NCBI GenBank assembly: GCA_017743585.1
Contig: JAGHYP010000091.1
Location: 1-9,558 of the forward strand
Length of the DNA: 9,558 bases
Source: Chloroflexota bacterium
GTDB lineage: Bacteria; Chloroflexota; Anaerolineae; Aggregatilineales; UBA2796
Reading direction: 5' to 3'
Position 1 is the stretch's first letter. Each line of letters starts with the position of its first letter. The notes beneath the pieces are model-generated. The model saw only the letters and a program-made list of their open reading frames with translations. It ran no database searches and had not been told where the DNA came from. Position numbers and translations under genes: made by a program. Below are positions 6,690 through 9,558 of this stretch, piece after piece.

Positions 6690-7547
6690 ATGCCTACTGC
6701 CCAAAACTACTCGTCGCTGTTTAACTCGGAGTTGGATTACTTGCGCAACCTAGAGGAATCTCAATTTAACAATGACAGTTTTTACATACGCGACATTTTA
6801 CTCTACAGCTGGCTACTATACGAGCGCGACGGTCTGGTGAGAAAGAGCGAGCTGGCCAAATACGTCAGCCCATCTGGAGAAGGCACGATTGATGCACTTA
6901 TGCGCTGCTTTTTCCAGATACGCCAAGTTGTCTGCGTTGAAGGCGCGACGTATCGCTTCTCGACTGAGGCACTAGAGGCTATTCCGCAGGCGTTCAACAC
7001 GCCTCCCTATAAACTCCTAGAGCCTGTCCCGTATTGGGGCGACGATATCACAGGTAAGCGGCTGATCCAATACTTTTGCGGCATGGATAGACCAGAAACG
7101 CCGCTTGTGCAGTTGGCAAATAATGCGTTTCGGAACATGCTGCAAAACTTCCAGTGCGAGCAAAGAGGCAACCTATTGCGATTCACAAGAGGCAAAAGTA
7201 GCTTCTATGTATACATTTACGTGACAGACGGCGCGTTCCGCCTTGCAGATGCAGATCGCGTCGGTGCTGACTTGCTCGCGCTCGGTGCTCTCAGCACAAA
7301 CGCGCCAGTTTTAGTCTGCACGGCAAACACAGATAACAACGAGGCTAACGACAGGCTGCGCGACTTTCCGCTCATCTACGGTGCTTGGTCTATTGAACTG
7401 GTCAGCCTGTTCCACTACATGCACGGCTTGGTTGGCGAATTCGATCAGCAAAGAGTCTCGCAGAACTTCTTGAGAATCTTCCCGCAAGATCAGCGGTCAT
7501 TTTTCTCGGCACATCACGCAGCGCAGCGCGTGCGCGAGGGGCTTTGA
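6690..7547 (+). CDS. Protein of unknown function with a possible winged-helix N-terminal region
   Basis: I do not recognise this 285-residue protein. No signal peptide or membrane helix is visible, so it is probably cytoplasmic. Residues 35-95 read like a winged helix-turn-helix: a helix (DILLYSWLLYERD), then GLVRKSELAKYVS, a second helical stretch to about 78, and a VVCVEGATYRFSTEA hairpin. Residues 160-245 look alpha/beta, with strands FYVYIYV (172-178) and APVLVCTAN (205-213), then IYGAWSIELVSLFHYM (229-244). The start is ATG 6690 rather than the in-frame TTG 6651, because GGGAGAG (6677-6683) sits 6 bases before it. Base use is visibly more AT-rich than in the flanking genes, and 7 of its 22 Arg codons are AGA or AGG, which hints at horizontal transfer. 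It is followed by a damaged small frame that may be its partner. A DNA-binding or regulatory role is only a guess. Confidence 0.75.
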   Translation: MPTAQNYSSLFNSELDYLRNLEESQFNNDSFYIRDILLYSWLLYERDGLVRKSELAKYVSPSGEGTIDALMRCFFQIRQVVCVEGATYRFSTEALEAIPQAFNTPPYKLLEPVPYWGDDITGKRLIQYFCGMDRPETPLVQLANNAFRNMLQNFQCEQRGNLLRFTRGKSSFYVYIYVTDGAFRLADADRVGADLLALGALSTNAPVLVCTANTDNNEANDRLRDFPLIYGAWSIELVSLFHYMHGLVGEFDQQRVSQNFLRIFPQDQRSFFSAHHAAQRVREGL

Positions 7548-7585
7548 AGAGAGGCTTATCTCGTGCCATTGCCGATGAGATGCGC

Positions 7586-7591
7586 AGGAGG
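7586..7591 (+). promoter_or_regulatory. Perfect Shine-Dalgarno sequence without a start codon
   Basis: AGGAGG at 7586-7591 is the full consensus ribosome binding site. No ATG, GTG or TTG lies 5-10 bases downstream; the in-frame triplet at the right distance (9 bases) is TAG at 7601-7603. It marks the probable original start of the next frame. Confidence 0.5.
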
Positions 7592-7600
7592 AATAGAGAA

Positions 7601-7945
7601 TAGGCCGCCTCAGGCGTTGCGTGGCTTGATCAATCAGCTGATCTTGAAATACGTACACAACTCATAAGAGGGCTGAAAGATGACGAGAGGCAGGGCGCTG
7701 AGCTATCGTCCAGTGGAGATGAGCGACTACACGCGCTGCTGCAGGTACTGGAGCGCGACAAGCCGCCGCAGGTAGCTGATTGCTTGCATCAGCTCTTCGC
7801 GAACACATATCGTAGGCACATTGGCGCGCACGAAATCATTGATCAACTGACGCAATACGGCTTTATGTCGCCTGATGACCAGCTGGAGTTGCTTGAACTA
7901 GCACGAGAGAACGCGCAGCGCACAGAGACTCATAGCCGCTCATAG
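7601..7945 (+). pseudogene. Unrecognised small gene with lost start codon (113 open codons after TAG)
   Basis: After the TAG at 7601-7603 the frame stays open for 113 codons to a TAG at 7943-7945. The translation looks like a real soluble, mostly helical protein: AASGVAWLDQSADLEIRTQL (1-20), then LHALLQVLER (42-51) and HEIIDQLTQYGF (76-87), ending in a helix DDQLELLELARENAQR (91-106). A perfect AGGAGG lies 9 bases before the TAG, exactly where a start codon belongs; TTG to TAG is one substitution, and ATG to ATAG is one insertion. Alternatively the frame continues upstream through the TAG to a TTG at 7544 that overlaps the stop of the previous gene (TTGA), adding 19 basic residues. No ATG, GTG or TTG in this frame follows the TAG until the TTG at 7781. 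The end overlaps the convergent NTPase gene by 6 bases. Function unknown. The 7548-7600 gap holds only the ribosome binding site. Confidence 0.5.
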
Positions 7946-8455
7946 CGCGATGACCTGCGCTGCGCTGAAGCGCGCCGTGAAACGCTCAACCAACGCTGGG
8001 CGTACCACAACGCACGCTAACTGATAGCGCGCCGCCTCCAGCGCAGCGAAGGCGCTTTGCCAGCCGCGCCCGTGCAGCAGTTCGAGCGGACCGAGCTCAT
8101 CAACGATCAGCACGTCACAGGCGCCTAGCGCGGCCAACTGTGAATCGCCCCACGCCAGGACGCTCTCATCGAATTGCCAGCACGGCGTGGCAGCGCCGAC
8201 CACATACTCGCGGCGCGTAGCTAGAATTCGCTGCTCGCCGCTCGGCAGGGCGCACAGCGCAATCGCCACTTTCCGATCGCCATCGAAGACGCCGTATGAG
8301 ATCAAGCCCGCGACGCGCAACGCCTCGCGCTCGGCAAAGGCGCGCATCTGCCCGCACCAAGTCGTCTTGCCCGCGCCGCTCTCGCCTGTGATCACCACAA
8401 TCTGCGGCGACCGTCGCTCGCGCCAGATAGCTTGCGGCGAGTTATCCGTCAACAT
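7940..8455 (-). CDS. THEP1-like nucleoside-triphosphatase (P-loop NTPase)
   Basis: This 171-residue P-loop protein resembles the NTPase_1/THEP1 family, whose members hydrolyse nucleoside triphosphates in vitro and whose cellular role is poorly known. Walker A is GESGAGKT (24-31). Walker B is DVLIVDELGPLEL (114-126) with D119 and E120; the DExGPxE pattern is typical of THEP1. Between them is a GLISYGVFDGDRK segment (50-62), the usual insertion in which these proteins describe their substrate loop. A CVVVRPALVERF stretch (148-159) holds the conserved late Arg. The ATG at 8455 has a weak TGGAC about 9 bases upstream. It lies 12 bases after the ABC ATPase gene and is surely in the same operon, so it may service the importer or modify its cargo. 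Related proteins occur beside molybdate and cobalamin genes, which is context only. It overlaps the convergent small frame by 6 bases. Confidence 0.82.
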   Translation of the reverse strand: MLTDNSPQAIWRERRSPQIVVITGESGAGKTTWCGQMRAFAEREALRVAGLISYGVFDGDRKVAIALCALPSGEQRILATRREYVVGAATPCWQFDESVLAWGDSQLAALGACDVLIVDELGPLELLHGRGWQSAFAALEAARYQLACVVVRPALVERFTARFSAAQVIAL

Positions 8456-8476
8456 TCGAATTGTCCATCAACATTC
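8439..8476. repeat. 19-bp tandem duplication at the ATPase-NTPase junction
   Basis: Two adjacent 19-base units, 8439-8457 and 8458-8476, are identical at 16 of 19 positions; all three differences are transitions. On the minus strand both read GAATGTTGA followed by a GGA. The first unit holds the ABC ATPase stop (TGA 8470-8468) and an ATG; the second holds the ATG used by the NTPase. Confidence 0.6.
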
Positions 8477-9247
8477 AGGAGTCCTGCGCGGCAGGATGGC
8501 GCGCAGCAGCTCGCCATCTCGGATGACCTCAATGGGCAGCTCGTAAGCGGCTGAGAGCAGCTGCTCGTTCAGAACCTCAGCGGGCGCGCCGCAAGCGAGC
8601 GCCATGCCGCGCTTCATCAGCAGCACGCGATCCGCGTAATGCAACGCATTATTCGGCACGTGCGACGTGATGATGAACGCCAAGCCGCTTGCCGCAAGGC
8701 GCATCACGCGCTCCATCACGCGCTGCTGGTTGTTCAGATCTAAGTGCGCATCAGGCTCATCCATCAGCAAGATGCGGCATTGCTGCGCCAAGCCGCGCGC
8801 GATCAACACCAATTGGCGCTCGCCGCCGCTCAGCTGGGTGTAAGGGCACTCGCGATAGTCCGCCAGACCGACGCTCTCGAGCGCCGCCTCGGCGATCTCG
8901 TAATCGGCGCGGCTTGGCGCTGCAAATAGCCCTAGATGCGGCGCGCGCCCCATCAGCACCATCTCGCGCACGCTGTAATTGAAAGCGGGCGTGTGCAGCT
9001 GCGGGATCAAGCCGATCTGTCGCGCGCGCTCGGCGGGCGTGTAGCTGTGCAGATCGCGCCCATACAAGCGTATCGTGCCGCGCTGCGGCTTCAAAACGCC
9101 GCTCAAACAGTTCATCAGCGTCGTCTTGCCGCAACCGTTACGTCCCAGCAAATACAAGACCGTGCCTGCGCGCACGGTCAGCGAGATGCCGCGCAAGGTC
9201 GGCTGACCGGGCGTGTAGCTGTAGTGCAAGTCCTGCGCTTCCAGCAT
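8468..9247 (-). CDS. ABC transporter ATP-binding protein of a FecCD/BtuCD-type importer
   Basis: This is the ATPase subunit of a type II ABC importer for iron-siderophore, heme, cobalamin or molybdate-like cargo. At 259 residues it has the normal length. Visible motifs are Walker A GRNGCGKT (35-42), Q-loop Q83, the MGRAPHLGLF segment (99-108) typical of FepC/BtuD/MolC-type proteins, signature LSGGE (139-143), Walker B ILLMDEP (159-165), D-loop HLD (168-170), and switch H196. The residue after DEP is Asp166 instead of the usual Thr or Ser. The ATG at 9247 starts one base after the permease stop codon, so the two are translationally coupled; the NTPase gene follows after 12 bases. The wording of AFNYSVREMVLMGR is close to MolC-like proteins, but the substrate cannot be assigned without the binding protein. 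Confidence 0.95.
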   Translation of the reverse strand: MLEAQDLHYSYTPGQPTLRGISLTVRAGTVLYLLGRNGCGKTTLMNCLSGVLKPQRGTIRLYGRDLHSYTPAERARQIGLIPQLHTPAFNYSVREMVLMGRAPHLGLFAAPSRADYEIAEAALESVGLADYRECPYTQLSGGERQLVLIARGLAQQCRILLMDEPDAHLDLNNQQRVMERVMRLAASGLAFIITSHVPNNALHYADRVLLMKRGMALACGAPAEVLNEQLLSAAYELPIEVIRDGELLRAILPRRTPEC

Positions 9248-9248
9248 C

Positions 9249-9509
9249 TCACCACACCGTCTGGCTGCGCCGCAGCAGCACGATCAAGATCGGCACGCCG
9301 ACCAGGCCCGTCAGAATGCCGAGCGGCACTTCGGCGGGCAGCAGCGTCCGCGAGATGTTATCTATGACCAGCAGGAATGACGCGCCAAGCGCTAGAGACA
9401 TCGGCAAGAGGCGCTTGTGATCCGCGCCGACGAGCAGACGCGCCGCGTGCGGAATCACCAAGCCAATCCAACCGATCGCGCCGCCGACTGAGACCGCCGC
9501 TGCCGTCAT
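9249..9509 (-). CDS. FecCD-family ABC permease, C-terminal part, frame interrupted upstream
   Basis: This is the membrane subunit paired with the ATPase above. The visible 86 residues match the end of FecCD permeases: VSVGGAIGWIGLVIPHAARL (the conserved G-IG-GL--PH--R motif), ADHKRLLP, LGASFLLVIDNISRTL, and the terminal PLGILTGLVGVPI before LLRR. ATG 9509 is only the first in-frame Met, not a likely true start. The family sequence should continue upstream, and YISPL before it reads well, but a TGA at 9525-9527 breaks the frame. Beyond it the frame is open to the window edge. The break is either a sequence error near a contig end or a real nonsense mutation. The stop codon is one base from the ATPase start. 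Confidence 0.85.
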   Translation of the reverse strand: MTAAAVSVGGAIGWIGLVIPHAARLLVGADHKRLLPMSLALGASFLLVIDNISRTLLPAEVPLGILTGLVGVPILIVLLRRSQTVW

Positions 9510-9558
9510 CAGCGGCGAGATGTATCAGACCGACTTGATCGCGGCGGCGGGCGGTCGC

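Noticed and set aside
6690..7547. Possible Mrr/PD-(D/E)XK nuclease-like or YbjN-like fold in residues 160-245 of the unknown protein
   Set aside because: The strand and helix pattern is loosely similar, but no catalytic D, ExK or QxK motif is present, so the call cannot be supported by reading alone.
7563..7667. 34-codon frame from GTG 7563 (ATG at 7575) to TAA 7665
   Set aside because: It has no ribosome binding site of its own; the AGGAGG lies inside it. The longer frame reaching 7945 explains the region better.
1..9558. tRNA, rRNA, CRISPR array, insertion sequence or transposase
   Set aside because: No such structure, long terminal inverted repeat, spaced repeat array or transposase-like protein was seen in the window.

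Overview
This window looks like a piece of a bacterial chromosome of moderately high GC content, probably from a metagenome assembly, because it starts and ends inside genes. RibF and the split GcvPA/GcvPB resemble Chloroflexota (Anaerolineae-like) proteins by eye. That placement is tentative, and the ferrochelatase has a more proteobacterial look. Most of the content is housekeeping metabolism and transport.

Layout. Positions 1-1083 (+) hold the C-terminal part of an RND efflux permease, which ends at a strong hairpin (1092-1124) shared with the convergent hemH. On the minus strand, ribF (FMN/FAD synthesis, TTG start) is followed by hemH (ferrochelatase); each has its own good sigma70-type promoter. 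Divergent from ribF is a 71-residue secreted or membrane-anchored protein (3346-3561). It runs tail to tail into the minus-strand gcvPA-gcvPB operon (5083-6432 and 3570-5069), which encodes the two subunits of the glycine cleavage P-protein. The gcvPB ribosome binding site overlaps the gcvPA stop codon. No glycine riboswitch, gcvT or gcvH is visible.

The least explained part is a plus-strand, more AT-rich island at 6608-7945. It has a near-consensus promoter, an unrecognised 285-residue protein with a possible winged-helix N-terminus, and then a 113-codon open frame that nothing else accounts for. This second frame has a perfect AGGAGG ribosome binding site, but a TAG sits exactly where its start codon should be. 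It is either a gene that lost its start codon or a sequence error, and it ends in a 6-base tail-to-tail overlap with the next gene.

Positions 7940-9558 (-) hold an ABC importer cassette: the end of a FecCD-type permease, its ATPase, and a THEP1-like NTPase. The three genes are tightly packed (gaps of 1 and 12 bases) and are probably co-transcribed. The permease frame is broken by a TGA at 9525-9527, close to the window edge. A 19-base tandem duplication lies at the ATPase-NTPase junction.

I did not find a clear new system. The best candidate for undescribed biology is the two-gene plus-strand island. The NTPase attached to the metal/cofactor-type importer comes second.
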